This document shows, piece after piece, positions 10,101 through 20,780 of a DNA stretch of 63,332 nucleotides. The notes under the pieces were generated by a model. It was not told where the DNA came from. It saw only the letters and a list, made by a program, of their open reading frames with translations, and did not search any database. Position 1 is the first letter of the stretch. The number at the start of each line of letters is the position of its first letter. Location of the stretch: NCBI GenBank assembly GCA_905221605.1, contig CAJNDS010000144.1:152501-215832 (forward strand), in the 5' to 3' direction. Origin of the DNA: Symbiodinium natans. Its lineage: Eukaryota; Sar; Dinophyceae; Suessiales; Symbiodiniaceae. The translations under genes were made by a program, and so were the position numbers.

Positions 10101-12147
10101 GGGAGTTCGGTTTAGGGCAGCGACACTGACGTCGTTTGCACTTTGGTAGCTAGTGGGAGGGAGCCCTTGAGGTTCTTCACCCATGGACCCCCTAAAAGTA
10201 AAGAAGCCGACAACACAAACAACAAAAAAAAAATAACCGAGACCCTACCCCCGAAACCCTAAACCCTAAACCTCGAAATCTGAAACCTAAACCCGATGCA
10301 CCCTCAACCCTGTGCGCGATGTTGTCCAGAGAGGCAAACCTCCTGTAAATACCAGTTGGGCATCTAAACCCTAGCCCCTAAACCCTAAACCCTAAACCCT
10401 AAACACCCTCGTGACAGAGTCTCTTGTTCCATTAATGTCAGAGCAATGTGTTGTGCAAAGATAGTCGCCCCAAAGGCATGGACGCTTGTGACAGCATAAT
10501 ATCTTGTTCCACACTTTTGTGCAGTATGATGTACGGCTGTCAATGCCAGTGCTTTGGGCACGGTCGCCATATGCAGGGCGCGTGGTCCAACTAACTGCTT
10601 CATATGGGTAGTTGGGTACCCCTCTTGTACCCCAAGCAGAATAGAGTCCCCTTAAAGGGACCCCCCAAAAAGGGTACCCCTTTTGTCGGAAACCCCCATT
10701 ATAGCCCGCTGCCAGGCCGCGAAATGTGGCCCGGCGCCGCACGCTTTCGCGAGCTTCCAGACTGCCGACAGGTCTGCCAGGAGCTCGTCGAAAGAGTAAG
10801 CCGCCCAGGAGTCCTGTCAAGCTCGGAAAGAAAGCTGAGAGTGAAGGGGCTCAGGGTTCGAGGCGCGGAGTTTTGCCCTAAACCCTGAACTCCCGGAACC
10901 CTAAACCCTAAACAGGTTTGGGGTTTAGGGTTCGAGTTTTTTTGGGTTGAGGGTTTGGGGTTTAAGGTACGGATGGAATAGTCCCAAGGATGCATGTGCC
11001 TAGGTTTTCTTAGGCTTTGAGAGACTTCCTTTTGAACGTGGGAGGGGTGGGGGGGGGGGGGGGGTACACGGGCCCTATTGCTGGCTGCTGTTGGAAAACC
11101 TAAACCCTAAACCCAAACCCTAAACCCTAAACCCAAACCCTAAACCCCAAACCCTGTTGTTGCTACGAGTACCTGCATCTTTTTTTGCAGGGGGAGGGTC
11201 TGCACTCCGAAGCACAAACTTCGCCATTATCCCTAGACGATGAAACCTCTACGACCAAGAGTCCGCTAAAACCCTTAACCCTAAACCCTAAACCCTAAAC
11301 CCTAAACCCTAAACCCTAAACCCTAAACTTTAGACCCTAAACCCTAAACCCCAAACCCTAAACCCAAACAGCGCCCTAAACCCCAAACCCTACACCTGAG
11401 ATGGAACTCCCTGAGCACTTGGTCCGGCTTCTCACTTCCACCACAGCCGTACCAGTCGTAGGTCACGATCCCGTAGCCCAGGCTCCTGGTTTAGGGCTGA
11501 TAATGGGGTTTAGGGTTTAGGGTTTGGGGTTTGGGGTTTGGGGTTGGGGGTTTGGGGTTTGGGGTTTGGGGTTTGGGGTTTGGGGTTTGGGGTTTGGGGT
11601 TGACACGGACTTGAAGTCAATGCGATCAATATAAGTGAGACGGCTGATGCTTTAATCAGCATGTGTGGCATATCATGCTTCCAGTTTGGTGATGATGTCA
11701 TTCAATTTTGCACACTGTTCTTGTAGGACTCCCAACCAAGCGTTTGTCTCTCGCTGAGACAGCTTTGAGGGTTTGGGGTTTGGGGTTCAGGGTTTAGGCC
11801 TACAAGAAAAACACGACACCCCGGAATCTGAGGGGACATAGTGTGAGATGTCCACAAAACCCTAGACCCTACAGGAACCCTCTAAACCCTACAAACCCTA
11901 TAATTCCTATAAACCCTATCTACAAACTCCTACCCGTTGCCCCAAGTCGCTGCAGTGGCTCAACCCTAAACCCTAAACCCTAAACCCTAAACCCTAACCC
12001 CTAAACCCTACAAAACCCCATAATTCCTACCTTCTGCCAGAGTGGCTGCAGTGGCTCCACCAAGGGCAAGTACTGGGACAAGGAGGCAGCGCTACCGTGG
12101 ACCAACAGCAGGGTTGGCCTCAGGCGGCTGTGAGGAGGCTCTCGGTG
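6823..12147 (-). CDS. Alpha/beta-hydrolase gene, many small exons, introns rich in TTTAGGG
   Basis: Exon-like pieces on the minus strand give the hydrolase fold in correct order: LLLVHGSAAS (oxyanion loop), YGIVTYDWYGCGGSEKP, AYSFDELLADLSAVW, VAGHSFGTHL (nucleophile elbow), SGLVLLGAA, LPALVVRG, and ALPKARLKEVSRAGHAPMLE (catalytic His). Introns are 100-900 bases and mostly telomere-type arrays. Several junctions keep phase, notably the three introns joining exons from 8950 down to 7784. Pieces between 9899 and 8950 and the exact first and last exons are unresolved, and the acid residue of the triad was not placed. The likely enzyme is a serine esterase/lipase/peptidase-like hydrolase of unknown substrate. 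Confidence 0.8.
7090..7145 (+). repeat. TA microsatellite then poly-T/poly-G
   Basis: A TATATA run ends in T9 and then about 27 G. Similar T-then-G (or C-then-A) tracts occur at 24775, 25748, 29866, 31160 and 32966. Confidence 0.85.
7784..7874 (-). CDS. Hydrolase exon: late strand
   Basis: Reads CKAYYRQVRNATDADVAACQ then GLPALVVRGQ. LPALVVRG is the strand that precedes the acid residue in the family. A GC donor (CAG|GCGGCA) fits best; a GT further on is possible. Confidence 0.7.
8090..8195. mobile_element. Small inverted-repeat element, family B
   Basis: Central palindrome CCCCTTAAAGGG and outer arms ending TTTTCGGAAACACCCCC. Shares wording with the other B copies. Confidence 0.55.
8249..8379 (-). 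CDS. Hydrolase exon: cap region
   Basis: Reads LRHGMTDAFLKMALAASCDP onward to PMYMRPGSQM, 43 codons, after an AACAG acceptor. Its donor G|GTTTCG lies at the edge of a TTTAGGG-type array. Three Cys occur here and in the next exon. Confidence 0.75.
8524..8579 (-). CDS. Hydrolase exon: cap region
   Basis: Reads HPVFNLPVFVLRWMQHLT after a CTTCAG acceptor. It enters in phase 1 and leaves in phase 0, agreeing with both neighbours. Confidence 0.65.
8867..8950 (-). CDS. Hydrolase exon: LVLLG strand
   Basis: Reads LMASLAPDELQSVSGLVLLG, then AAKTFPEG, from CCCAG acceptor to CCGAAG|GTTGCT donor. GLVLL is the strand after the nucleophile helix. Ends in phase 1, matching the next exon. Confidence 0.75.
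9199..9281 (-). CDS. Candidate exon (minus): DYSIIDASRSFWQML
   Basis: Reads DYSIIDASRSFWQMLGLRTC after a TCCAAG acceptor. The wording resembles the helix before a hydrolase nucleophile, but it lies after the GHSFG exon, so it may belong to a second, decayed hydrolase copy. The 3' border is uncertain. Confidence 0.4.
9647..9737 (-). CDS. Candidate exon (minus), role unknown
   Basis: An open segment ends in GFGWTLKLK-like coding at TTGAAG|GTAGAT after a CAGACAG acceptor. It lies inside the hydrolase interval but does not match the fold; it may be an alternative exon or intronic. Confidence 0.3.
9899..9967 (-). CDS. Hydrolase exon: GHSFG nucleophile elbow
   Basis: Reads VAGHSFGTHLVIRRAARSSW, 23 whole codons, from GGAAG acceptor to GTTGTG|GTTAGG donor. 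Ser in G-H-S-F-G is the expected nucleophile. Confidence 0.75.
10605..10697. mobile_element. Small inverted-repeat element, family B
   Basis: CCCCTTAAAGGGACCCCCC centre, GGGTACCCCT arms and a TGTCGGAAACCCCC right end. It abuts the hydrolase exon at 10721. Confidence 0.65.
10721..10813 (-). CDS. Hydrolase exon: helix before the nucleophile
   Basis: Reads AAYSFDELLADLSAVWKLAK and then GPHF. Joined to the next exon it gives PHF|VAGHSFG, the canonical lead into the nucleophile elbow. The 3' border implied by that join uses a GC donor, a class common in dinoflagellates. The plus strand is also open here, so the call rests on homology. Confidence 0.7.
11396..11485 (-). CDS. Hydrolase exon: GxG.S segment
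   Basis: Reads SLGYGIVTYDWYGCGGSEKP between AACCAG acceptor and CTCAG|GTGTAG donor. It corresponds to the beta-strand and loop (usually DlrGhGrS) that precedes the nucleophile helix. Confidence 0.8.
11519..11602 (+). repeat. Heptamer variant array (TTTGGGG)n
   Basis: Eleven or so TTTGGGG units, an A-to-G variant of the telomere motif, very G-rich on plus. Confidence 0.85.
12031..12147 (-). CDS. Hydrolase exon: oxyanion loop
   Basis: Reads RPTLLLVHGSAASLSQYLPL and ends at AGAAG|GTAGGA, a good donor. LLLVHG is the strand and turn before the oxyanion hole in alpha/beta-hydrolases. The upstream border may instead be at 12118, using a nearer AG. A partial copy of its 3' end lies about 110 bases downstream. 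Confidence 0.75.
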
Positions 12148-13370
12148 TCTAGGGCTATCCCTAAACCCTAAACCCTAAACCCTAAACCCTAAATCCCTAA
12201 ACCCTAAAGCCTAAACCCTAAACCCTAATTAAACCCTAAACCCTGAGGGTTTAGGGTCTCGGGCTGAGGGTTCAGGGCTCAGCTGCAGTTAACTTCCCAA
12301 AACCTTGACATTCATGAAGCTTGAATGTGGAGGTCTAATGCCCCGTAAACCCCGAACCCTAAACCCGAAACCCGGGCTTCAAGTCGGGTTGAGGGTTAAC
12401 AGGGTGTAGGGTTTAGGGTGAACTGGGTGAACAGGGTTAAGAGGGTGAAGAGGGCTACGAGGGTTAAGAGGGTTTAGGGCTTAGGCTTTAGGGTATCGGG
12501 TTTTTCGGGCTTGGGGCAACTTTTTATCCTGCAGAGGTTCGAACGAACCCATCCATCAAGGATGCTGAAGATGGGCGGCTCCCCCTTATCCACAGGGCAT
12601 GGCCCTCAAACCCGAAACCCTGAATCCGAATCCTAAATCCTCTACCCCCAAACCCCAAAAACTCCAAACCCTAAACCCTAAACCCCAAACCCTAAACCCT
12701 AAACCCCAAACCCTAAACCCTAAACCCCCCAAATCTGAAGCCTCTTCTGCTCTTCGCCCTAAGGGTCGCGCTGACCCGGCTTCGGATCCAGCTGCAAGTA
12801 GTTCAGGCGGCGACCCGGTCGCACCTATCATCGGCAAGGGAGGGTTTAGGGTTTAGGGTTTAGGGTTTAGGGTTTAGGGTTTAGGGTTTAGGGTTTAGGG
12901 TTTAGGGTTTTAGGGTTTTAGGGTTTTAAGGTTCAGGTAAGCCGAGAAGCCAGAAGTGCTAGAAGCTCTGAAGGGCGCTCGACTTTCCTAGGAGCTTACT
13001 TTAAACCCTAAACCCTAAACCCTAAACCCTAAACCCTAAACCCTAAACCCTAAACCCTAAACCCTAAACCCTGCTTTGCCTTGCAAAGGTTTCCAACAGA
13101 CTCTCCCTCTCATAAGTTCTTGTCCTTAGTGGCTTCAGGGTTTGGGGTTTAGGGCCAGGGTTTAGGGTTTAAGGTTTGGGGTCTTGGTTTCGGGTTTAGG
13201 GTTTAGGGGCTGCTACTCCCGGGCTGAACCCAACTTAAGCCCGTCAAAAAAAGGGAAAAAGGGCACCACGAAAACTGAGGGTCCTACCGGTAGATGTAGA
13301 GCGCCCTACATGGCTGGTCCCTCTTATTGGGCGTTGCGAGTAGAATGCGGCCCCGCATATAGATAGATTT

Positions 13371-13525
13371 AGGGTTTACGGTTTAGGGTTTAGGTTTAGG
13401 GTTTAGGGTTTAGGGTTTAGGGTTTAGGGTTTAGGGTTTAGGGTTTAGGGTTTAGGGTTTAGGGTTTAGGGTTTAGGGTTTAGGGTTTAGGGTTTAGGGT
13501 TTAGGGTTTAGGGTTTAGGGTTCCA
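13371..13525 (+). repeat. Long TTTAGGG array
   Basis: About 21 nearly perfect units; one of the longest uninterrupted arrays. Others of similar size are at 8405-8513, 19450-19628, 26275-26494, 61380-61480 and 63207-63332. Confidence 0.95.
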
Positions 13526-13936
13526 GAAATTTCTACGGATACCTAGACCATGGAAGCAAAGTGACTCCATGAGACTCTCTGTGCCAAGCCCGAGGGCTCC
13601 TTCGGCCCCTTTGTTTTGTACAGGCGCCCGACTCGTTTAGGGCATGTAGGGTTTAGGGTTTAGGGTTTAGGGTTTAGGGTTTAGGGTTTAGGGTTTAGGG
13701 TTTAGGGTTTGCATATACCTTGGGGACGAGATGAACCCTAAAAGGATTTATGGTTCATATGCCGTAATGAGAATAGTAGTAGAGAGTTTATGATCCCAAT
13801 CTTCGGGTTTCATTGGTTTCCAAGGCAGGGCTTAGGCTGGGCGTCCTAACCAGACCCTCTTCCCTAAACCTCTTCCCTAAACCTCTTCCCTAAACCCTAA
13901 ACCCTAAACCCTAAACCCTAAACCCTAACCCCTAAC

Positions 13937-14020
13937 CTGCAGGGTCGGCCAGCCTCCCTCAGTTGCGCGCGCTCGATCAGTGCCCGGCCGCTGCGCCAGG
14001 TGGCGCCGAAGTTCATGGCG
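13937..14020 (-). CDS. Candidate exon (minus)
   Basis: Reads AMNFGATWRSGRALIERAQL and ends CTGCAG|GTTAGG, a donor at the edge of a telomere-type array. Not recognised. Confidence 0.5.
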
Positions 14021-14164
14021 CTCAGGTGTTTTTAGGCTTGAGGGCTCAGGATCTGTTCTTCTTCTTTTTATCCTGAATTTCTTCTTGAGGGGGGACTCTA
14101 AATGGGTTTCGGGTTCGATGGACATCTTCACGGCGACTGGCTGCAGGAGGGCGTCGTGAGGCCT

Positions 14165-14367
14165 CATGAAAAGTCGGGGCCAAGCTGAACTAGAATAGGA
14201 ATTTCGGGCACACGTGTTGTTTTATAAATGATAGCTTCAGACAACTCTAACATATGGCAATTGTCTAGCCTCCTGTGTTTGCTTAGTGTTGCATGTCGTG
14301 GTGCGATCTGACCACAGAAGCTGTTTAGCAGGGCGGCCGAGCACACTGGAAGCTCCAAGTCCTGCAA
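14165..14367 (-). CDS. Candidate terminal exon (minus)
   Basis: About 66 codons open from LQDLELPVCSAALLNSFCGQ to QLGPDFS and a TGA. This is long for this region. It may be a last exon; no family recognised. Confidence 0.45.
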
Positions 14368-15063
14368 CACTCCCTAAACCCTAAACCCTAAACCCTAAAC
14401 CCTAAGGTCATTGCTTCACTGCAGCCCCGAAACGCTCAGTCCTAAGCCCTCAACCAGGGCAGTAGTACAGATAGTGCCGAGGGTCACGATAGCAGAGCCG
14501 GGGCAGCATGTCCATTTGAGGGTGTGAAGTAGTTGGGGGGCATCAGGGATTCACATGCAGGACTCCCGGAAATCCCTAAGCCCTAAAGTCTATATAACCC
14601 TACAACCCGATACCCCCCCTAAATAGCCCTAAACCCTAAACCCTAAACCCTAAACCCTAAACCCTAAACCCTAAACCCTAAACCCTGAACCCTGAACCCT
14701 GAACCCTGAACCCTGAACCGTAAACCCAAAACTCAACAGCCCCTGCCTGTGCTGGGCGTGGAGGTTGGGTGGAGAGGAGCGCGCCACCGGTATTCAGCGC
14801 GGGCTGGGGCGTGCGAGGTGGCAGCTGGAGGCTTTGGGGGGGGCTTAACCCTAAACCCTAAACCCTAAACCCAAAACCCAAAACCCCCAGACCCCAAACC
14901 CTCTCGGGAAATTTTTGCGATATGGGGAGTTATTTAGGGCCTGTTGGTCTTTACATGAAAGTTCATGGGAGTCGCTCAACATTCAATTCTGACTGCGCGC
15001 ATCCGCAGTCTCAGGAAGGAAGTGGGTATCCTTGATGAACCCACGTGGGGGGGGGGGGGGGGG

Positions 15064-15190
15064 GTTGACGAAAATGGGGAACACTTAATGGAGTCCCCAA
15101 ATAGTCGGATTCCCTTGTGATAAGGACCCTCCAAACCCTAAACCCTACAACCCCCCATGTACAAGGACCCCGAATTTCGGAAACCTCCAT
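15064..15190. mobile_element. Family B element interrupted by CCCTAAA units
   Basis: Left and right ends resemble family B (right end AATTTCGGAAACCTCC), but two to three telomere-type units lie in the middle. Confidence 0.45.
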
Positions 15191-15370
15191 GTTTGAATCA
15201 ACAATGTATGTAGGGCCTGCTTTCTACGAGCCACCCCGAGAGGGGCACCGACTTCCGAACCCTAAACCCTAAACCCTAAACCCTAAACCCTAAACCCTAA
15301 ACCCTAAGCCTAAACCCTAAAACCTAAAACCCTAAACCCTAAACCTTAAACCCTAAACCCTAAACCCTAC

Positions 15371-15436
15371 GAAGTCCTGCAGGAACTGCTCTGAGACAGA
15401 GGCCGTCGATGCCAACTTGTTCAAAGCACGAGCTGC
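15371..15436 (-). CDS. Candidate exon (minus)
   Basis: Reads AARALNKLASTASVSEQFLQ then DF and ends GACTTC|GTAGGG, a donor overlapping the array. Acceptor CTCGAG. Not recognised. Confidence 0.5.
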
Positions 15437-15697
15437 CTCGAGGGCCCGGGGGTATAGAGTTTACGTAGGGTTTAGGGGTATCAGGGTTTTGGGGGCTAGG
15501 GTTTCCTGTACCAGGACGTAGATGCTGTGAAGGTTTGGATACGGGATCAGCTCGAGAGGGGGGTTTATGCGGGAAAGGGGGGGTTTAGGGGTAAAGAAGG
15601 GTGTAGGGGGGTATATGGGCGCAGATGTCAGCTCGAAGGTTTTTTGGGGTTTGGGACTTTTTGGGTTTAGGGTTTGGGGTTTAGGGTGTTCATTCCA

Positions 15698-15760
15698 TCA
15701 CCATTCCAGGGTGTCAGGGGGTGTGGCAGGAGCAAAGGCCAACACCTCAAAACTTATAGC
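15698..15760 (-). CDS. Candidate terminal exon (minus)
   Basis: Reads AISFEVLAFAPATPPDTLEW then TGA after a CTAGCAG acceptor; 20 codons plus stop. Confidence 0.45.
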   Translation of the reverse strand, partial: AISFEVLAFAPATPPDTLEW

Positions 15761-17089
15761 CTGCTAGGTTCAGGAACTAATTGACTCGAATTAATTAGGG
15801 TTTAGGGCTTTCCCTCGTTCGACATTGAACCATCCAGCTTTCCTAGTAGGGACCTAGCATTGAACCTTCCTAAACCCTAAACCCGAAACCCTGAACCCTA
15901 AACCCTGGAACCAATCCCCCGCACCCCGGCGATGTCTTCCCACCTCACCCAAGGAGATGGGACCTCCAACCATGTGCCTGGGGGATTTCCGGATAAACCC
16001 AGAGATCCAAGAAAGCCAAAAAAACATGCGTTTAGGGTTTAGGGTTGAGGGTTGAGGTTTGAGGGTTGAGGGTTTAGGGTTTAGGGTTCCCGCATCTCAT
16101 AGGGACCTTTCAGGGTTTAGGGTTTGGGGTTTAGGGCTTAGGGTTTAGGGTTGAGGGTTGAGGGTTCAGGCATGTCATAGAGACCTTTAAGGCTTAGGGT
16201 TTGGGGTTTAGGGTTTAGGGTCTGGGGTTTGGGGTCTAGGGTTTAGGGTTTCGGGTTCAGGGATACCATCGAGACCTTTACGGGTTTAGGGTTTGGGGTT
16301 TAGGGTTTAGAGTCTTTAGGGTTTCGGCTCTAGGCTTTAGGGTTTGGGGTTGTGACCTCAGAAGACAAAGGGCTGCGGGCCAGGGGGGGGGGCCATCAGG
16401 GAGCATCGCACTGCCTGACCTGCTGTGCAGCCCCTCTGGCTCCCTGAACACGCTCCTTAGGGTTTAGGGTTTAGGGTTTAGGGTTTAGGGTTTAGGGTTT
16501 AGGGTTTAGGGTTTAGGGTTTAGGGTTTAGGGTTTAGGGTTTAGGGTTTAGGGCAGAGGTCCGGTACCAGGGAGCTCCGGAGGGGAGGAACGCGCAGAAG
16601 CCTTTTATACTTCAAAACCGGAGAAGGGGGCAGGGGTAGGGTACTGCACCGGCACTGGAAGTGCAGGCTCACGCTCAACACAACTCTTTAGGCTTGCATA
16701 GCTCCAAGCGGTGGTGCTAGTGGCTGTCGGGTGTAGTTCTGGGTCCAGGCAGCCTGGAGAAGGGTGGGTACGGCCCAAGCAACCCTAAACCCTAAACCCT
16801 AAACCCTAAACCCTAAACCCTAGTTTAGGGTTTGGGGTTTGGGTTCCAAGGATTGGGTTGACAGGTTGATGCATTGAGGCTCTCCGCGCGGCTTTTTGGA
16901 CCCTAAACCCGAAACCCTAAACCCTAAACCCGAAACCCTAACCCTAAACCCTAAACCCTAAACCCTAAACCCTAAACCCTAAACCCTAAACCCTAAACCC
17001 TAAACCCTGACCCCTACGCTAAGCCATGGTGGGGATAGTACTAAAAATCTAGATTTTTATTCCTTAGGGAGTTTAAGTACTTAAAGCTT

Positions 17090-17165
17090 GGGATGTTCCC
17101 CCTTATCCTAATCGGGGGGTACGATAGTCCCGATTGAGGACTGGCAGTATAAGGGGGAATATCTC
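17090..17165. mobile_element. Small inverted-repeat element, family A
   Basis: GGGATGTTCCCCCTTAT at the left and ATAAGGGGGAATATCTC at the right form an imperfect hairpin. Shares its arms with the copies at 3.8 and 62.6 kb. Confidence 0.65.
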
Positions 17166-18058
17166 AACATGAAACCGCCTGAACTTGTAAACTCGAAGGC
17201 GCATGGAGATGTTGAGATGCTTTGAGGCTTCAGAATTTCAAGCGGCGTGGCCAGACCGGGTAAGAGGCTTAGGCTTGGGATCTAGTAAGTTTAGGGGGAA
17301 GGTTTAGGGTTCGGTACATATGTGGTCCATAGGCTTTAGTTCATAAATGGCTGAGAGGGGTCAAGTCCTACCCCTCTACCCTGCAAGAACTGTGTGCCTC
17401 TACCTGGGGTTCCGAAACTAGTGCTCCTTTCTAGGGGGGGGGCTTCCGATAGATAATGAGGACTATACCATTTTCGATGGGTTTCCCTACTACCCTACCC
17501 TACCCCCCCTATCCCCCTTGAAGAATCTTATACGAGTATAACTAGGCTGAATTCAAGTAGCCTTAGTTCTGGAACCCAGGCGGGGGGGAAGGGGCGTACT
17601 AGGGGAACCCACGACATTTTGGGGTATCTGAGGCGTAGGCTTAGGGTTTAGGGTTTAGGGTTTAGGGTTTAGGGTTTAGGGTTTAGGGTTTAGGGTGTTG
17701 GAGAACCCTCAAGCCCCGGAACCTCACTGAGCCCGCGCAAGAACACGCACATAAGAACCCCAAGGACCACCTCTTCAACCCTCAACCCTAAACCCCAAAC
17801 CCTAAACCCTAAACCATAGAACCCTAAACCCTAAACCCCTAAAGCCCTAAACCCTAAACCCTAAACCCTAAACCATAGAACCCTACAACCCTCAAGCCCA
17901 CACGCTGGGAGGGCTGCGGAAGCATGTGGAGTCCGCCCGGGGAGTTCTCCGGAGGGGGCGGAGCCTACAGTTCAGGGTGTCTTTTGGGGGGTGTTAAGGG
18001 CTTTGGGGGTTTTAGGGTTTAGGGTTTAGGGTTTAGGGTTTAGGGTTTAGGGTTTAGG

Positions 18059-18178
18059 GTACCTAAGGAACCTTAGGGAAGCTTAGGGAGCCTTCGGGAG
18101 TAGCGGGAGTATTATTAAGGATCCTTGGGTTACATACCCCCCTTGGACTTCCTTCCATAAGAACCCTATAACCCAATT
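18059..18178. mobile_element. Dispersed element, family D (inverted copy)
   Basis: Contains GGAACCTTAGGGAAGCTTAG and TTACATACCCCCCTTGGA, matching the complement of the 5.9-kb copy at about 75-80% by eye. Confidence 0.6.
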
Positions 18179-18751
18179 TACGGCCTGAAACAGGGGATAT
18201 GTAAGGAACATATCAGGGGTATATGGGTGGAACCTATCCACCTGAGATGGGCTCAGACAAGGCTTTTGAAGGGCGCGAGCCCTAAACCCAAATGTCGATT
18301 TACCCTAAACCCTAAACCCTAAACCCTAAACCCTTACTAAACCCTAAACCCTAAACCCTAAACCCTAAACCCTAAACCCTAAACCCTAAACCCTAAACCC
18401 TAAACCCTTTTGTTGAAAGCCTCGTGTGTTGGAAGGGCTCAAAACCAAGCCGGGGGGTAACCTACGAACAAAGGTACCCTTTTCGGCTTGAACGGGCTTA
18501 GAAGGGAACCAAAACCCTAAAACAAAAAACGGAACTCTCTGTCCTATAGAAGAAAAGCACATATACCTTGTACCCGAAACAAAAAACCCTAAGCCCGGTT
18601 TAGTTCATGAAACCCTAAAAACCCTACACCCAAAACCCGAAACCAAAAAACCCTACACCCGAGATAGTTCATGTCAACGTCTAAGGGCTCAGGGCTCAGG
18701 GCTTCGGGTTTAGGGTTTAGGGGTCGCAGGCGTCATCCCAGCCCTGGCAAC

Positions 18752-18832
18752 CTTGTCGTCGTCTTCTGGCAGTCCGCGCCTGGGCAGTTGGGGGAGGAGG
18801 GGGGCAGGGCGTTTCTCCCTCAAGTCTATGAG
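18752..18832 (-). CDS. Candidate exon (minus)
   Basis: Reads LIDLREKRPAPLLPQLPRRG then LPEDDDK, 27 whole codons between CTGCTGCAG and GACAAG|GTTGCC. Pro/Arg-rich, probably a disordered linker. Confidence 0.5.
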
Positions 18833-19924
18833 CTGCAGCAGAAACCCTAAGCCCTAAACCCTAAACCCTAAACCCTAAACCTTAGGGTATAGGGCTTAGG
18901 CTGGTAAAACCCTAAACCCCCCAAAAAAACCATTTTGGCCACCGGACGGAGGAGCGGATGGCGGGAGAAGAGGCGGAGCGCTCCCTCGCGTCAGGCACCT
19001 GGCACGCAACTGGGGGGGGGGGGGGGGTTTAGGGTTTAGGGTTTAGGGTTTAGGGTTTAGGGTTTAAGGTTCAGGGTTTAGGGTTTAGGGTTTAGGGTTT
19101 AGGCCTTAAAAGGAAAAATGTGGGGGGGGGGGGGGCCTTTGTGGGGGCTCCGAGAAGGAGGATAAAGAATGTCAGGGGAGCTCGTGGGGGGGGGTTAGGG
19201 GAAATAGGGTTCAGGGTCCAGGGTCTTGTAGGTTCAGGGGGTTTGGTTTAGCGGGAACCTCCCCTCCTCCCCGCCCCCCAAATTCACTGCACTCACTGAT
19301 TCTGAGACCTTTTCAACGATAAAGCAACTTCCCTGTCCCTGAAATCCTAGTGCAGCGAAATTCCAACCCTTCACCGTCCCAACATCAAACTCCTCAACAC
19401 CGAACCCTGCAATCCCTCTGCTCCCTGCACCTTTAAAAACAGCAACCCTCCCCAAACCCTAAACCCCAAACCCTAAACCCTAAACCCCAAACCCTAAACC
19501 CTAAACCCTAAACCCTAAACCCTAAACCCTAAACCCTAAACCCTAAACCCTAAACCCTAAACCCTAAACCCTAAACCCTAAACCCTAAACCCTAAACCCT
19601 AAACCCTAAACCCTAAACCCTAAACCCTATCTCTTCTTGCCTCCCCGGCATGGCCGCCCCGCTAGGAGTGGACGGCAGGCTCATGGCCATACGCGTGGGC
19701 ATCATCGGCATTCCCTCCCCAAAGCTTAGGGTTTAGGGTTTAGGGTTTAGGGTTTAGGGTCTAGGGTTTAGGGTTTAGGGTTTAGGGTTTAGGGTTCAGC
19801 ATCTCTGGTCCAAGCATTCACCAGTTGAGCAGCTTTCAAGGCCACAGGGGAATACCCACCCGCCCATTGGGTCCCACACCATTAAGAAGATAATCTAATC
19901 CTCTTCATCCCCAGGCAGCTAATC

Positions 19925-20780
19925 CTAAACCCTAGGGCCCCGACCCCGTGAAAATCCTAAACCCTGGGGCCCCGACCCCCTGAAGATCCTAAACCCTCTC
20001 CTACTCATAAGAATTTAAATGTTAAGCACGTGGTTTTAGGCACGCCCCCGCCCGTGAAAATCCTAAACCCTGGGGCCCCGACCCCGTGAAAATCCTAAAC
20101 CCTGGGGCCCCGACCACCTGAAGATCCTGAACCCTCTCCTACTTATAAGAATTTAGATGTTAAGCACATTCGTGGTTTTAGGCACGCCCCCGCCCGTGAA
20201 AATCCTAAACCCTGGGGCCCCGACCCCGTGAAAATCCTAAACCCTGGGGCCCCGACCCCCTGAAGATCCTAAACCCTCTCCTACTTATAAGAATTTAAAT
20301 GTTAAGCACATTCGTGGTTTTAGGCACGCCCCCGCCCGTGAAAATCCTAAACCCTGGGGCCCCGACCCCGTGAAAATCCTAAACCCTGGGGCCCCGACCC
20401 CCTGAAGATCCTAAACCCTCTCCTACTTATAAGAATTTAAATGTTAAGCACATTCGTGGTTTTAGGCACGCCCCCGCCCGTGAAAATCCTAAACCCTGGG
20501 GCCCCGACCCCGTGAAAATCCTAAACCCTGGGGCCCCGACCCCCTGAAGATCCTAAACCCTCTCCTACTTATAAGAATTTAAATGTTAAGCACATTCGTG
20601 GTTTTAGGCACGCCCCCGCCCGTGAAAATCCTAAACCCTGGGCCCCGACCCCGTGAAAATCCTAAACCCTGGGGCCCCGACCCCCTGAAGATCCTAAACC
20701 CTCTCCTACTTATAAGAATTTAAATGTTAAGCACATTCGTGGTTTTAGGCACGCCCCCGCCCGTGAAAATCCTAAACCCT
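19925..20780 (+). repeat. 142-bp tandem satellite, six copies
   Basis: The landmark CTACTTATAAGAATTTAAAT recurs at 20001, 20139, 20281, 20423, 20565 and 20706, a period of 141-142 bases (138 once). Each unit holds two CCTAAACCCTGGGGCCCCGA blocks, so a telomere-like core is built into the satellite. The second 1.9-kb copy has only one unit. Confidence 0.92.

Noticed and set aside
19234-19455. A 73-codon minus-strand frame as a stand-alone gene
   Set aside because: The GGGTTC/GGGTTG-like composition suggests degenerate telomere sequence, and no splice or domain evidence separates it from chance.
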